This document shows positions 24,290 through 32,802 of a stretch of DNA of 64,000 bases, piece after piece. Source of the stretch: JAOSJT01 sp035362335 (lineage in GTDB: Bacteria > Bacteroidota > Ignavibacteria > SZUA-365); the NCBI GenBank assembly GCA_035362335.1, contig DAOSDL010000023.1, forward strand, positions 1-64,000. Reading direction: 5' to 3'. The first letter of the stretch is position 1. Every line of letters begins with the position of its first letter. Made by a program: the position numbers and the translations under genes. The notes below the pieces were generated by a model, which saw only the letters and a list, made by a program, of their open reading frames with translations, searched no databases and had not been told where the DNA came from.

Positions 24290-24991
24290 TCAGGTGCCGA
24301 GCGCAAGCCGCTCCGCCAGCCGCCGGGGCAGGCCCTCGGCGAGAATTTTCCGCATCGCCGCTGCCACATCGTACTCAACGCGAAGATGCTCGAAGCTGCC
24401 GGCCACGGTGTCGAGCAGGCCGTAGCACGCGCGAGGATCCTCGTCGCGCGGCTGTCCCACGCTGCCCACATTGATCAGGAAACGATGCGTGGCATCGTAC
24501 GCCACTCCATCGTGATCGAGCGCGAACACCGCTGGCACATGCGTGTGCCCGACGAAGCAGACGCGTTCGTAAAAATACTTGCCGTGACGCCGTGCCTCGA
24601 AGCCACCGAAAATGTACTCCCAGCCCTCCGGATTGCGGGGCGCCGAGTGTACGAACAGCAAGCCGTCGCGCGAGACGCGGTAGGGCAGCGAAGCCAGCCA
24701 CGCGCGCGAGCCTTCGTCCAGCCGCTGCACCGTCCAGTGAATCGCCGTGCGTGCATGCGTGTTGAAAAATTCCCGCTCCGTGCGATCCACCACCGCCGCA
24801 TCGTGATTGCCCAGTACGGCGAAGCTCACCCGCTCGCGCAGCAGGGCCACGCATTCGCGCGGCTCGGCACCGTAGCCCACGATGTCGCCCAGACACACGA
24901 CCTCGTCCACACCGCGCGTGTCGATGTCTTCGAGCACGGCAGTGAGCGCGTCGAGATTGGAATGAATGTCGGAAAGTATCGCTAATCGCAC
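24290..24991 (-). CDS. Calcineurin-like metallophosphoesterase (YfcE/MJ0936-like)
   Basis: A 233-residue cytosolic phosphoesterase of the small prokaryotic DNA-type family. The dimetal site motifs are complete and in order: LSDIHSNLDAL, LGDIVGYGAEP, LGNHD, FVHSAP and GHTHVP. The length and the INVGSVGQPRDEDPRACY segment match proteins annotated as metallophosphatase family or predicted phosphodiesterases; the physiological substrate is unknown. It points toward the tRNA-Gln gene. The 225 nt between it and tRNA-Gln hold only the promoter described there. Divergent from the OstA-like gene. Confidence 0.92.
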   Translation of the reverse strand: MRLAILSDIHSNLDALTAVLEDIDTRGVDEVVCLGDIVGYGAEPRECVALLRERVSFAVLGNHDAAVVDRTEREFFNTHARTAIHWTVQRLDEGSRAWLASLPYRVSRDGLLFVHSAPRNPEGWEYIFGGFEARRHGKYFYERVCFVGHTHVPAVFALDHDGVAYDATHRFLINVGSVGQPRDEDPRACYGLLDTVAGSFEHLRVEYDVAAAMRKILAEGLPRRLAERLALGT

Positions 24992-25173
24992 CGCGGGGCT
25001 TCACGCTGTGGTACGGAGGTGGACGTTGCCCGCCTTTCCAACCGCGTCACCAGCCTTCGTCTGCCGGCAAGGGCCCGGCGACCTGATAAGCGCGGGAGTG
25101 GCAACGCAACGTCTACACAAATGAACGGAGGAAAAGTCTATGGTGCAACGCGGGCCGTATGTATTTTACCGAC

Positions 25174-26517
25174 ATGAACAAGACGCCGACCTTTTTCCTC
25201 ATGCTGTTTCTCCTCGCCGGCCTCGCCGGCGCGCAAGACCGTTCGCTGCTGCGCGTGCTGCAGGCCGACAGGCTGGATGGCCGGCTGGTGGGCGATATCG
25301 AGTACCGTGAGCTTGTCGGCAATGTGCGCATGCAGCAGGACAACGTGCGCATTTCCTGCGACCGCGCCATGCAGAATCTCACCAACAACACCGTGCAGCT
25401 CTCCGGCAATGTGGTCATCCTGCAGGACACGCTGGAGTTGCGTACACCGCGCGGCGACTACGACGCCAATACGCGCGTGGCTTCCTCCACCTCGGGCGTG
25501 TGGCTGCACGACGGCCACGTCACCCTCAGTGCCGCTGTGGGACGCTATGAAACAGGAAGCCGCGTGGCGGACTTCGTTTCCGACGTGCTGATCGAAGACA
25601 CCTCCGCCACCATTCGCGCGGGCATGATGCGCTATGTTCGCGACAGTTCGCTGATCGTGGCCTGGCGGCGCGTGCGCATTCGTTTCAAGGACGAGGAGGC
25701 CCTGATTCTCGCCGATTCGGTGCGCCATTATCCCGACGAAAAGCGCTCGCATTTTTATCACGATCCGGTGCTGTGGCAAATCGACACCGCCTATCAGCGG
25801 CGCGATGCCGACGGCGGCATCGATTCGCTGGACCTCGACACGCTGAATATCGCCGCGCGCTACATGGAGGCGCATCGCGATTCGAGCAATCGCTTCCTCT
25901 GCGAAGGCGAGGTGCGCATCGTGCGCAGCGACTTCACCGCGCGCTGCGGCATGGCGCATTTTCTGCGCTCCGACAGTCTCATCATCCTTCGCGAAGCGCC
26001 GATCTTGTGGTATGGGGACAATCAGCTCAGCGGCGACTCCATCACCGCGCGTTTGGAGAACGACGAACTCCGCGATCTCTTCGTGACCGGCGCTGCCTTC
26101 AGCGCTTCGCGCAGCAAGCCCTCGGAAGAGGACACGCTGTATCCTCCCGGACGCTACGACCAGACCCGCGGGCGCGACATGCATCTCCGCTTCCTCGACA
26201 GCAAAGCCGACTACATCCGCGTGGATGGCGCGGCCACCAGTCTGTACTACCTCTACGACGAGGGCGCGCTCAACGGTGTGCGTCTCGAAAGCGGTGATGT
26301 GATCATCGTTTCTTTCGCAGAAGGCGACGCGAAAACCATACGCACGCTCGGCGGCGTGGAGGGGACATTCTATCCGGAGAAATACGTCAACGGCAAGGAG
26401 AGCGGCTACAACCTCGAGGGCTTTCTCTGGCGCGACGACCGTCCCGCCTTGCTGCCATGGCCGGAAGCGGTCGCGCCCGACGCACCCGGGGATGCGCCGG
26501 CACCACCGGCACAGTGA
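25174..26517 (+). CDS. OstA/LptA-like exported protein
   Basis: A 447-residue exported protein. The signal peptide (MNKTPTFFLMLFLLAGLAGAQ) is followed by repeats of a beta-jellyroll pattern, for example LVGNVRMQQDNVRISCDRAMQNLTNNTVQLSGNVV-type strands (about residues 45-90), matching the OstA-like_N domain found in Bacteroidota proteins related to LptA and the LptD N-terminus. Such proteins bridge lipopolysaccharide across the periplasm. No barrel domain follows, so it is not a full LptD. I chose the ATG at 25174 because it begins the signal peptide; an in-frame ATG at 25159 is also possible. The C-terminus is Pro/Ala-rich. Confidence 0.82.
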   Translation: MNKTPTFFLMLFLLAGLAGAQDRSLLRVLQADRLDGRLVGDIEYRELVGNVRMQQDNVRISCDRAMQNLTNNTVQLSGNVVILQDTLELRTPRGDYDANTRVASSTSGVWLHDGHVTLSAAVGRYETGSRVADFVSDVLIEDTSATIRAGMMRYVRDSSLIVAWRRVRIRFKDEEALILADSVRHYPDEKRSHFYHDPVLWQIDTAYQRRDADGGIDSLDLDTLNIAARYMEAHRDSSNRFLCEGEVRIVRSDFTARCGMAHFLRSDSLIILREAPILWYGDNQLSGDSITARLENDELRDLFVTGAAFSASRSKPSEEDTLYPPGRYDQTRGRDMHLRFLDSKADYIRVDGAATSLYYLYDEGALNGVRLESGDVIIVSFAEGDAKTIRTLGGVEGTFYPEKYVNGKESGYNLEGFLWRDDRPALLPWPEAVAPDAPGDAPAPPAQ

Positions 26518-26580
26518 AACATCACCTCGCCATCCGCGTAGGCCCTTTGCAGATTCTCCACATTCTCAAGGAGGCACGAC

Positions 26581-27027
26581 ATGGAGAGACGACTTTACCG
26601 AACACGCGACGGAAAAATGGTCGCCGGCGTCAGCACAGGTCTGGCGGAATACTTCAACCTGGATCCCGTACTCATCCGCCTGCTTTTCGTCATCTTCACT
26701 TTTTTCAACGGCGTCGGCATTCTCGCCTACGTCATCCTCTGGATCGTCGTGCCCTACCGTCCCATTATCCTTCCGGCCGCATCCACTGGCGAAACGACTG
26801 AAGCCGCAAGTATCGACCTTGCGCCCCCTCCCGTCAAGGTGGCGAATGGCAGGAGCAGCATGTTCACCGGCGTCCTGCTCATCGCGCTGGGTGTGCTGTT
26901 TTTGTTGAACAATTTCGTGCCGGGCTTCTCTTTCGGTGACTTCTGGCCGCTGTTGCTCATCGGCATTGGTGGCGCATTGCTGGCGAACGCCTGGCCTTCC
27001 ACTCCGCGCGAGGAGGTGCAATCATGA
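26581..27027 (+). CDS. PspC-domain membrane protein
   Basis: A 148-residue protein. Residues 3-60 form a PspC domain (RLYRTRDGKMVAGVSTGLAEYFNLDPVLIRLLFV, then a helix ending VILWIVVPYRP), and two further hydrophobic segments (about 98-113 and 117-135) resemble the LiaI/LiaF-like membrane domain. PspC proteins act in envelope-stress responses in other bacteria. AAGGAGG at 26568-26574, six bases before the ATG, is one of the strongest ribosome binding sites in the window. It overlaps the next gene by 4 nt, giving a two-gene unit with a LiaF-like partner. Confidence 0.9.
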   Translation: MERRLYRTRDGKMVAGVSTGLAEYFNLDPVLIRLLFVIFTFFNGVGILAYVILWIVVPYRPIILPAASTGETTEAASIDLAPPPVKVANGRSSMFTGVLLIALGVLFLLNNFVPGFSFGDFWPLLLIGIGGALLANAWPSTPREEVQS

Positions 27028-27959
27028 AATCGGGACGCGTTTTCTGGGGCACGCTATTTGTCATCATCGGCGTGCTTGGACTGCTCAACAACTTTTTCTC
27101 CATCAACATCGCCTGGGGCACGCTGTGGAAGCTCTGGCCGCTGCTGTTGGTGTTCCTCGGCCTGAGCGTGTTTCTCAAGGACAGCAAGGTGAAATGGGTA
27201 GCTGTGGGCGCCATCGGCTTGCTCACCGGCCTCGTGCTTTTCTCCTCGGTACAGCACGGGTGTGACAGTGTGGACACGCTGGTGGAGCGCGGCTTCGACG
27301 GCGACGATTCCAGCGTCACCATCACGCAGACCTTGACCGAGAGTTACGACTCCGCTTCCGGCCGCGCCTACTTTTCGCTGGAAGGCGGCGCGGGCAATTA
27401 CAGCATTGGCGACACCACTTCCGACTACGTGCGTGCGGACGTGCGGTCGAGCATCAGCGGTTACATGCTCACGCGCGAGACCTTCGACGGTATCGACCGC
27501 TTTCATGTGGAAATGACGGAGTCCTCGGTGCATTGGAAGGGCAAGGCGCGCAATCGCGTACGCGTGGCGCTGCATCCCGAACCGCTGTGGGACATCGATA
27601 TCGACGCGGGCGCTGCGACATTGGATCTCGACCTGACACCGTATCGAGTGCGCGACCTTTCGCTTGAAGCCGGCGCGGCATCGATTGACGTGCGTCTCGG
27701 TGCGCGAAGCGACACCACGAACGTGACCATCGAAGCGGGCGCTTCGTCGGTGAAGCTGCATGTGCCCGAGGAAGTGGGCTGTGAAATCGTGACGGAATCC
27801 GCGCTCAGCTCCAAGGATTTCCCGGGCTTTGTCAAAATGCGCGGCGGCCAGTATCGCACGGGTAATTTCGACACGGCGAAACGCAAAATGTACATCAGCG
27901 TGGAAACGGGCCTTTCGAGCATCAGCGTCAGACGCTACGCGGCGGGCGACACCTGGTAA
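27024..27959 (+). CDS. LiaF-like membrane protein with toast-rack type exported domain
   Basis: A 311-residue protein with three or four N-terminal hydrophobic segments (GTLFVIIGVLGLLNNFF, LWPLLLVFLGLSVFL, WVAVGAIGLLTGLVLF) of the DUF5668/LiaI-LiaF type. A beta-helical C-terminal half follows with repeated GAGxxxLDL and EAGAASIDVRLGAR units (about residues 115-305), similar to toast-rack/DUF4097-like or LiaF C-terminal domains. Together with the coupled PspC gene it looks like an envelope-stress sensing or buffering pair; that role is inferred. No transcription factor or two-component genes adjoin it. Confidence 0.85.
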   Translation: MKSGRVFWGTLFVIIGVLGLLNNFFSINIAWGTLWKLWPLLLVFLGLSVFLKDSKVKWVAVGAIGLLTGLVLFSSVQHGCDSVDTLVERGFDGDDSSVTITQTLTESYDSASGRAYFSLEGGAGNYSIGDTTSDYVRADVRSSISGYMLTRETFDGIDRFHVEMTESSVHWKGKARNRVRVALHPEPLWDIDIDAGAATLDLDLTPYRVRDLSLEAGAASIDVRLGARSDTTNVTIEAGASSVKLHVPEEVGCEIVTESALSSKDFPGFVKMRGGQYRTGNFDTAKRKMYISVETGLSSISVRRYAAGDTW

Positions 27960-27981
27960 ACACGGCTTCGGCCGATGGTAT

Positions 27982-28021
27982 GGCAAAGGGCAACAGGGAG
28001 CGATCCCTGTTGCCCTTTGCC
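27982..28021. terminator. Bidirectional 18-bp perfect hairpin between convergent genes
   Basis: GGCAAAGGGCAACAGGGA (27982-27999) pairs perfectly with TCCCTGTTGCCCTTTGCC (28004-28021) across a 4-nt loop. It sits 22 nt after the LiaF-like stop and 18 nt before the cytochrome stop. There is no strong T tract on either side, so the stem alone must act or the site is a processing hairpin. Confidence 0.75.
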
Positions 28022-28039
28022 TTAGTGCTGCAAAAACTA

Positions 28040-28429
28040 CTACTCGAGACTCAGGACGTACGCGGCGATATCGCGGAGTTCTTCGTCCGGCAAATAGTTG
28101 TAGCGCGGCATGAGCGCGCCAATGCCTTCCGCGCGTTCGCGCAGACGCGCATCGCGCTGCAACACCGCGTCTGGATTTTTCAGATACTCGACCATGCTGT
28201 CCACGTCGTAATGCTCGGCCAGACCCAACAGCGAAGGGCCCGTGGGACGACCCTCGCCGCCCGGTCCATGACAGGTGACGCAGTTCCGGCTGATGAACAG
28301 TTCGGCGCCGTGCTGTACTTGCCCGGACTGTGATTCGGACTTGCCTCCGCAGGCGGCCGCGACGAGCGCAAGCAGCAAGAAAAGTGAAAGCATCGCTCCA
28401 CGGTTGTTCCCGAACGAAATTCTCCGCAT
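28040..28429 (-). CDS. Lipoprotein c-type cytochrome (class I)
   Basis: A 129-residue protein with a signal segment ending in a lipobox (LVAAAC, Cys at about residue 27), so probably lipid-anchored on the periplasmic side. A single CVTCH heme-binding motif (about residues 50-54) is followed by the GPSLLGLAEHYDVDSMVEYLKNP helix, MPRYNYLPDEELRDIAAYVLSL and the Met ligand in that last segment. This is the class I cytochrome c pattern of small electron carriers. No oxidase or reductase genes are adjacent, so its partner is unknown. An alternative start is the internal ATG 12 codons in. It converges on the PspC/LiaF-like pair. Confidence 0.92.
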   Translation of the reverse strand: MRRISFGNNRGAMLSLFLLLALVAAACGGKSESQSGQVQHGAELFISRNCVTCHGPGGEGRPTGPSLLGLAEHYDVDSMVEYLKNPDAVLQRDARLRERAEGIGALMPRYNYLPDEELRDIAAYVLSLE

Positions 28430-28439
28430 GCCGACGACC

Positions 28440-28838
28440 TTACGGCTTGACAGCGATGCAGGAAATTTCCACGATGCCGTCCTTCGGCAGGCGTGCCACC
28501 TGAATCGCCGCGCGGCTGGGAGGATTTTCGCTGAAAAAGGTGGCGTAGACCTCGTTCATGGCGGCGAAGTCGTTCATGTCCTTGAGATACACCGTGCAGG
28601 CGGTGACGTCGGCCAGCGAAGCGCCGGCGGCTTCGAGAATGGCGCGCATATTGCGGAGCGCCTGCTCTGTTTGTTCGCGCACGCCGCCGTCCACGAAATT
28701 GCCTGTGGCCGGATCGAAGCCGAGTTGGCCGGAAACAAACACCAGGTTGCCCGCGATATTCGCCTGGCTGTAGGGACCGATGGCCTTGGGGGCCTGATCG
28801 GTATGAACGATTTCTCGATGATGACTCATGGAATGCAC
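28440..28838 (-). CDS. RidA-family (YjgF) enamine/imine deaminase
   Basis: A 132-residue RidA protein, which hydrolyses reactive 2-aminoacrylate and related enamines produced by PLP enzymes. The conserved residues are present: YSQANIAGNLVFVSGQLGFDP, EQTEQALRNMRAILEAAG, CTVYLKDMNDFAAMNEVY and the catalytic Arg in PPSRAAIQVARLPKDGIVEI. The ATG at 28829 (MSHHRE) is an alternative start. It lies 10 nt upstream of the cytochrome gene on the same strand. Confidence 0.95.
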   Translation of the reverse strand: MHSMSHHREIVHTDQAPKAIGPYSQANIAGNLVFVSGQLGFDPATGNFVDGGVREQTEQALRNMRAILEAAGASLADVTACTVYLKDMNDFAAMNEVYATFFSENPPSRAAIQVARLPKDGIVEISCIAVKP

Positions 28839-29131
28839 TCCGGATTCGTTGATAGTGTCCTATACGAATGTACAAAACCCGCGCGGAAGTCGTGCGCAGC
28901 CCACGGGTCGCGCATAGCCCCCGATCGCTGCTGGCATGGCAACGGGGTTCGGTGTGGCGGTGCCATCCCGCGGCGGAACTGCTCAAGCTCCGGGCGTTCG
29001 GGAGCACGGTTGCCGCACAGGGCATTTTCACAGTATCTTGGAACAGCCGAACCCCATGGAAGAGGACGCCGCGGCACACGGCTTTTTCCCAACCCCACGG
29101 TGACCCGCCGTGGCAAGCACAGGTATGCGAT

Positions 29132-29944
29132 ATGCGCGCCAATGGTTTGTCCTTTGATGTCGAAGACTGGTTTTGCGCCAACAATCTCGGCATACCCTAC
29201 GAGCGATGGGACGAGAAGGAGTTGCGCGTCGAAGCCAACACGCTCCGCCTGCTCGACATTCTGGATGCGCATGCGGCAAAGGGCACGTTTTTCGTACTTG
29301 GGTGGATAGCAGAACGCGTTCCCGATCTCGTGCGGGAAATCGAGCGGCGAGGTCACGAGGTGGCGACGCATGGCTATGGTCACGTGTTGCTCACGCGCAT
29401 GACGCCGGAGGATTTCGACCGCGATCTCCAGCACGCACTCGAAGTCACGCAGCCACTGCTTCGGCAGCCGATACTTGGATTCCGCGCGCCGAGCTTCACC
29501 GTCACGGGTGCGACGCTGTGGGCTTACGACATATTGCATCGCCACGGTTTGCGCTACGATTCCTCCGTGTTTCCCGTGGGTTTTCACCCCGACTACGGCA
29601 TAGCCGACGCGCCGTTGGAGATTCACCGGCGCAATGAGATGATGGAAGTGCCGTTGAGTTGTGTGGAATTCGGCTCGAAACGCATTCCCAGCAGTGGAGG
29701 GGGCTATTTCCGCATCCTGCCGTATCGCGCCAGCCGCTGGCTGATGCGCGCCTGCAACGCACAGGGACGGCCGGTGATTTTTTATCTGCATCCCTGGGAA
29801 CTCGATCCCGGGCAACCGCGCTCGCCGATGTCGGCCAGCAAGCGCTTGCGGCATTACATCAATCTCTCACGCACCGAGCAGCGGCTGCATCGCCTGCTGT
29901 CGGATTTTCCCTTCGTCCCCATCAAGGAGCTTCTCGATTCATGA
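29132..29944 (+). CDS. Polysaccharide deacetylase (NodB domain, DUF3473-like C-terminus)
   Basis: A 270-residue protein of the polysaccharide deacetylase family. It opens with the first metal motif LSFDVEDWF, then GTFFVLGWIAERVPDLVREIERRGHEVATHGYGH (the HxxxH metal site near residue 75) and GFRAPSFTVT; the C-terminal part IPSSGGGYFRILPY and FYLHPWELDPGQPR resembles DUF3473 deacetylases found at exopolysaccharide loci. The open frame extends to 28868, but the family homology starts at 29132. The 293 nt before it, divergent from ridA, show no gene. It overlaps the methyltransferase gene by 4 nt. Confidence 0.9.
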   Translation: MRANGLSFDVEDWFCANNLGIPYERWDEKELRVEANTLRLLDILDAHAAKGTFFVLGWIAERVPDLVREIERRGHEVATHGYGHVLLTRMTPEDFDRDLQHALEVTQPLLRQPILGFRAPSFTVTGATLWAYDILHRHGLRYDSSVFPVGFHPDYGIADAPLEIHRRNEMMEVPLSCVEFGSKRIPSSGGGYFRILPYRASRWLMRACNAQGRPVIFYLHPWELDPGQPRSPMSASKRLRHYINLSRTEQRLHRLLSDFPFVPIKELLDS

Positions 29945-30591
29945 GCAACGAACTCGAACGTCAGCGCCAGTACTGGAACAGTGAGACAGGCAATTTCGAC
30001 GCCATTTACGAACGCAACAAAGGGCCGTTCGGCAACTGGCTGGACAACACGTTCCGCTGGGACATGTACGAGCGCTTCGATTACACCATGCGCAACTCCG
30101 AGCCCATTGCGGGGCGCAGTTTTCTCGACGTCGGTTGCGGCACGGGAAGGTACGCGATGGAGTTTCTGCGTCGCGGCGCCTCGCATGTCACGGGCATCGA
30201 TGTGGCGGAGAATATGTTGGAAATCTGCCGGCAACGGGCGGCGGCCGAGGGCTTCGCCGAGAGCACGGACTTCGTGCGCGCCGATGTGATCGCGTTCGAC
30301 GGACGGCGTGATTTCGACATCAGCATAGGCATCGGACTGTTCGACTACATCGGCGACGCGCTCCCCGTGTTCGCCCGTATGCGCGAATTGTCCACTGTGG
30401 CGGCCATCGCCAGTTTTCCGCGCAGCGGATCGTGGCGCGCCGTGCTGCGCAAGGCCCGACTGTCGGTAAAGAACTGCGACGTGTTTTTTTACAGCAAGGA
30501 CGATGTGGCCCGCTTGGTGAAGGATGCCGGCTTCGCGCGCTTCGACATGGAGCTGCACGGCGAGCTGTACTGCGTCACCGCCTGGGTCTAA
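29941..30591 (+). CDS. Class I SAM-dependent methyltransferase
   Basis: A 216-residue methyltransferase. The SAM-binding motif FLDVGCGTGRYAMEFLRRG (about residues 60-78), the acidic post-II loop VTGIDVAENMLE and the motif IGIGLFDYIGD are clear. C-terminal residues CDVFFYSKDDVARLVKDAGF resemble the ubiquinone- or polysaccharide-type methyltransferases. Translational coupling to the deacetylase (ATGA) suggests it modifies the same glycan or its carrier, but the substrate is not identifiable from the sequence. Confidence 0.9.
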   Translation: MSNELERQRQYWNSETGNFDAIYERNKGPFGNWLDNTFRWDMYERFDYTMRNSEPIAGRSFLDVGCGTGRYAMEFLRRGASHVTGIDVAENMLEICRQRAAAEGFAESTDFVRADVIAFDGRRDFDISIGIGLFDYIGDALPVFARMRELSTVAAIASFPRSGSWRAVLRKARLSVKNCDVFFYSKDDVARLVKDAGFARFDMELHGELYCVTAWV

Positions 30592-30702
30592 CGTCCCGCT
30601 ACGTTCATGTTCCGCGACTCCTCGTCGATTGCTTGACCCGCCGCGGGCACTCGCCATTGCGGAACATTCATCGGACATCCGCGAAGTAGATTCATCGGAG
30701 CA

Positions 30703-31209
30703 ATGAAACGGAAGAGCGTTCCCACCGGGGCCGTGGAGTTCCACGCGCCCGTTTTGCGCCTTGACGAGGGCATCATCAACCATTGCCTGCCGCTTCCCGA
30801 GGAGGCCGTGGCCGTGTTCATCCCGGCTGGCATCCGGCGCGTGCTGGCCACGCTGAACGGCCGTCTGTACCGCAGAGGCATCATCACTCGCGCCGACGGC
30901 AATCACATGCTGTTACTGGGGCAGCCGTTGTTGCGCGAGATCGGCGCGCGCGAAGGCGACATGGTGCAAGTGCTGCTCGAAGCCGATCCCGAGCCCGACG
31001 CGGTGGATGTGCCGGAGGAATTCGAGACGGCGCTGGCCATGGATGATGCTGCGCGCCAACGCTTCGAGGCACTGACACCCGGCATGCAACGCTCGCTGGT
31101 GATGTACATCAGCACGGCCAGGCGCAGCGAGACACGCATCACGCGCTCGCTGGAAATGGCGCGCAAGCTGCGGGAGAACACGCTGCACGGGGACAAGAAG
31201 AACACGTAG
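30703..31209 (+). CDS. YdeI/OmpD-associated-like protein with DUF1905 domain
   Basis: A 168-residue protein. Residues about 8-95 match DUF1905 (a small beta barrel: VEFHAPVLRL, AVFIPAGIRRVLATLNGRLYRRGIITR, MLLLGQPLLREIGAREGDMVQVLLEAD). The C-terminal 70 residues (VPEEFETALAMDDAARQRFEALTPGMQRSLVMYISTARRSETRITRSLEMARKL) are the YdeI/bacteriocin-protection type helical region, whose activity is unknown. It stands alone, 111 nt after the methyltransferase. No signal peptide, so cytoplasmic. Confidence 0.88.
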   Translation: MKRKSVPTGAVEFHAPVLRLDEGIINHCLPLPEEAVAVFIPAGIRRVLATLNGRLYRRGIITRADGNHMLLLGQPLLREIGAREGDMVQVLLEADPEPDAVDVPEEFETALAMDDAARQRFEALTPGMQRSLVMYISTARRSETRITRSLEMARKLRENTLHGDKKNT

Positions 31210-31282
31210 CGGGATTCCGACCGACTGAGATCGTCGAGACAGCCCCGAGGTATTGGGCTACAGTGCGCGACAGCCCACGAAA

Positions 31283-32518
31283 TTACCGCAGCCCACCAGT
31301 CCGCTTCAAGGCATCGAGAAATGTGGCTATCACCTCGTTGACCTCTTCGAGCGGGATTTTGAGTTTCGCACTGATCTCGCTGGCGTCGGGCTGTCGCCCC
31401 TCGTTGTACGCCTGCATGATTTCTTCGATCATGCGATTGAGGGTGCCCACTCCGCTGTCTCCTTCCGATACCGCCGAAGGCGACGGGAACATGTTCATCA
31501 TCCACTCGCTGGGATCGGCGGAGGGAGCGAGCGTGCGCAGCACGGTCATAACGGACGCACATACCGTGTATTGCGGGGCCGCAGGCGTGATGCAATGCGC
31601 GAGAGCCAGGCGCCGCGAGAATTTTCGATACGCGTCCTCCGACATCGCCGTCACGTACAGCGTTTTCGTCGCTCCATTGAAATACGCATCGGGATGCGGC
31701 GGAGCACTCGTCGGATGAGCGAGTGCGATGTGGTACATCCCTTCCTTCTCCGCGACGCGGAATTCCTTCGGCAGCGTGCACGGATCGAAGTCGGGCAGTA
31801 TTGGCGCCGACAGGCAAAAACGCATCGTTCCCACCGGAGATGTTACCGATGGTGCATTCGACGCCCGCATCAACACAAGCCAGGCCGCGAGGTTGGCTTG
31901 AACATCCTCATCGATGCTCTCCCGCGAGGCCAAGGGCAGGCCGCGCATCATCGCGTAGTAGCGTAGTTCCTCGAAGCCCAGATTCAGGTAGGGGATCAGC
32001 GGACCGTAGGTGGTCCAGCACTCACCGCAGGGGTGGATGAGCATGCCAACGCAGGCAACCGCCGGATAATCCCGCCTGGTCCGCGAAAGCCCGCCCGATT
32101 GCACGATGATGTCTTCGTCGCGCAGAATATCGTGCATGATGTGAAAATCCCGTTCCAGGGATTCCCTGTACTCGCAGAAGGTGTAGCGGTACGGATGTTC
32201 GAGGCAATGCTCAATGTAACCACGGCGCTTGGGACTCAGCGATGCTATGCGTGGCCCGCCGAGTTGCTCACGTGCCAGGCCACGCCTGCCCAAGGCGGCA
32301 TGCATGGCGTATTGACCGAAGCATTGATGGAGCAAATCCAACCCGACTTCATCGTAGGCATGCAGGTAAGATTCGGATGCCTGGAAAAATTCCTCGGCCA
32401 ATCCTTCCGCCTCGATGACCATGGGGACGAGCACTCCATCGAGTACCTGCTCCACCATGCTGTCATCGTCGCGCACGCACCGCATCGCGAGCAGCAAGTC
32501 TATTCCTTCGAGAGCCAT
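31283..32518 (-). CDS. Unrecognised 411-residue protein
   Basis: I do not recognise this family. It has no signal peptide or membrane helix and looks like a soluble mixed alpha/beta protein. Visible features are a Cys/His pair region (LIHPCGECWTTYGPLIPYLNLGFEELRYYAMM, about residues 165-196), aromatic-rich segments such as EHPYRYTFCEYRESLERDFHIMHD, and a C-terminal stretch (about 345-411) with TLNRMIEEIMQAYNEG and SAKLKIPLEEVNEVIATFLDALKR that resembles a helix-turn-helix or winged-helix fold. ATG at 32518 is chosen; a GTG four codons upstream is possible. It is monocistronic and divergent from the LCM methyltransferase across an AT-rich gap. Confidence 0.75.
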   Translation of the reverse strand: MALEGIDLLLAMRCVRDDDSMVEQVLDGVLVPMVIEAEGLAEEFFQASESYLHAYDEVGLDLLHQCFGQYAMHAALGRRGLAREQLGGPRIASLSPKRRGYIEHCLEHPYRYTFCEYRESLERDFHIMHDILRDEDIIVQSGGLSRTRRDYPAVACVGMLIHPCGECWTTYGPLIPYLNLGFEELRYYAMMRGLPLASRESIDEDVQANLAAWLVLMRASNAPSVTSPVGTMRFCLSAPILPDFDPCTLPKEFRVAEKEGMYHIALAHPTSAPPHPDAYFNGATKTLYVTAMSEDAYRKFSRRLALAHCITPAAPQYTVCASVMTVLRTLAPSADPSEWMMNMFPSPSAVSEGDSGVGTLNRMIEEIMQAYNEGRQPDASEISAKLKIPLEEVNEVIATFLDALKRTGGLR

Positions 32519-32802
32519 TGGCGGAACCACTTTCTGTGATCAACAATGAAATTTCCGTGCAATAATACCGAGATTCTTCCATTCACATCACAGGGATAGT
32601 GAAAAGATGAATCACAAAAATGAATCACTGATGGCGCTCGCTTCAACGCGTCGGGTGGGTTCCGGCTTTCCTGGCGTCTGCCAGTCGCACAGCAACCCCC
32701 GCGCCGCTCCGCCGCCAGCGCCGTGACGATTCGCGCGATGCATTGTCTGACAGATGGTATTCCGATATATTTGTCACCTACACAATAATCGCGAGAAGCA
32801 CC

